NCBI GenBank assembly: GCA_005880055.1
Contig: VBJS01000206.1
Location: 4,357-9,953, forward strand
Reading direction: 5' to 3'
DNA from: Chloroflexota bacterium
Lineage (GTDB): Bacteria > Chloroflexota > Dehalococcoidia > SM23-28-2 > RBG-16-64-32
Length of the DNA: 5,597 bases
Part shown: positions 5,364 through 5,597 of the stretch, in pieces
Position numbering within the stretch: position 1 is the first letter of the stretch
Layout: each line of letters starts with the position of its first letter
Position numbers and translations under genes: made by a program
The notes under the pieces: generated by a model
The model's input: the letters and a program-made list of their open reading frames with translations, nothing else
What the model was told of the DNA's origin: nothing
Databases searched by the model: none

Positions 5364-5597
5364 ATGATTCGCAGCGCATTGTGTCTGTTTGTGGCCGCCG
5401 TCGCCGCAACCGTTTTATGGGTAGCAGTCGGTCATAGCGGCCCGCTCGCCCAGGTCGTGGTCGGTGCCATGCAGACGATGGCCATTGATACGAACCCGTT
5501 GGCGACGCCTGCAAACGACGCAACTACGGTTGGCACTATCGAGCATTGCCTGCAGATTAACGAAAACAATATCCAGGACGCCGACGAGACTGCGGTG
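5364..5597 (+). CDS. Exported protein, N-terminal 78 residues (runs off window)
   Basis: The frame is open from ATG 5364 to the last base. Residues 1-30 look like a Sec signal peptide or anchor: a short basic start (MIRSA), a hydrophobic core at about 5-22 (LCLFVAAVAATVLWVAV), then a polar stretch GHSGPLAQ where cleavage could fall. There is no proper lipobox; Cys7 is too close to the N-terminus. The mature part starts with a Thr/Ala/Pro-rich linker and reaches IEHCLQINENNIQDADE (59-75), with one cysteine at 62. I recall similar 'C..I.EN..QDADE' openings in large exported cohesin-like or calcium-repeat proteins of uncultured Chloroflexota, but cannot verify this, and the function is unassigned. 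It is divergent from the kinase and has its own promoter candidate and ribosome site. Its codons are less GC-biased than those of the upstream genes. Confidence 0.75.
   Translation, partial: MIRSALCLFVAAVAATVLWVAVGHSGPLAQVVVGAMQTMAIDTNPLATPANDATTVGTIEHCLQINENNIQDADETAV

Overview
The window is GC-rich bacterial DNA with strong Shine-Dalgarno sites and tightly packed genes. Several features point loosely to a Chloroflexota-like (Dehalococcoidia/SAR202-type) or actinobacterial-like environmental organism: a P450 close to the CYP124/125/142 group, a nitronate monooxygenase of the type common beside lipid genes, a soluble PAS kinase with Rcp1-like receivers, and an exported protein beginning with an 'INENN.QDADE' motif. 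The taxonomic guess rests on recalled family resemblance only, with no search behind it.

Layout. 1-788 (+) is the C-terminal two thirds of a cytochrome P450. It overlaps by 8 bp, and is probably translationally coupled to, a short-chain dehydrogenase/reductase (SDR, 781-1525), whose frame is broken near 1316. A 184-bp intergenic stretch (1526-1709) holds a purine-rich, roughly 9-nt-periodic block and an 11-bp perfect inverted repeat. A nitronate monooxygenase-like gene (1710-2787) follows. It too is broken, near 2424, with about 15 codons missing at the break. Its stop codon directly abuts the stop of a convergent gene in the palindrome TGATCA (2785-2790).

The minus strand (5111 down to 2788) carries a compact signalling operon: a soluble PAS-HisKA-HATPase histidine kinase, an Rcp1-like single-domain response regulator with a 45-residue N-terminal extension, and a second single-domain receiver. 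No output domain is visible. The kinase appears to read 95 bp too far into the next gene, and codon-position composition suggests that a single missing base hides a normal ATGA stop/start overlap.

A 252-bp divergent intergenic region (5112-5363) separates the kinase from a plus-strand gene for an exported protein that runs off the window at 5597.

How the genes work together: P450, SDR and nitronate monooxygenase form a plausible oxidative set (hydroxylate, oxidise the alcohol, FMN-dependent oxidation) for hydrophobic, lipid- or steroid-like substrates. The kinase and receivers form a separate phosphotransfer module. The most unusual property of the window is three apparent frame disruptions in about 2.5 kb. 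They mean either real decay of the locus or indel errors in the assembly, and raw reads would decide. I did not find convincing evidence of a wholly new system.
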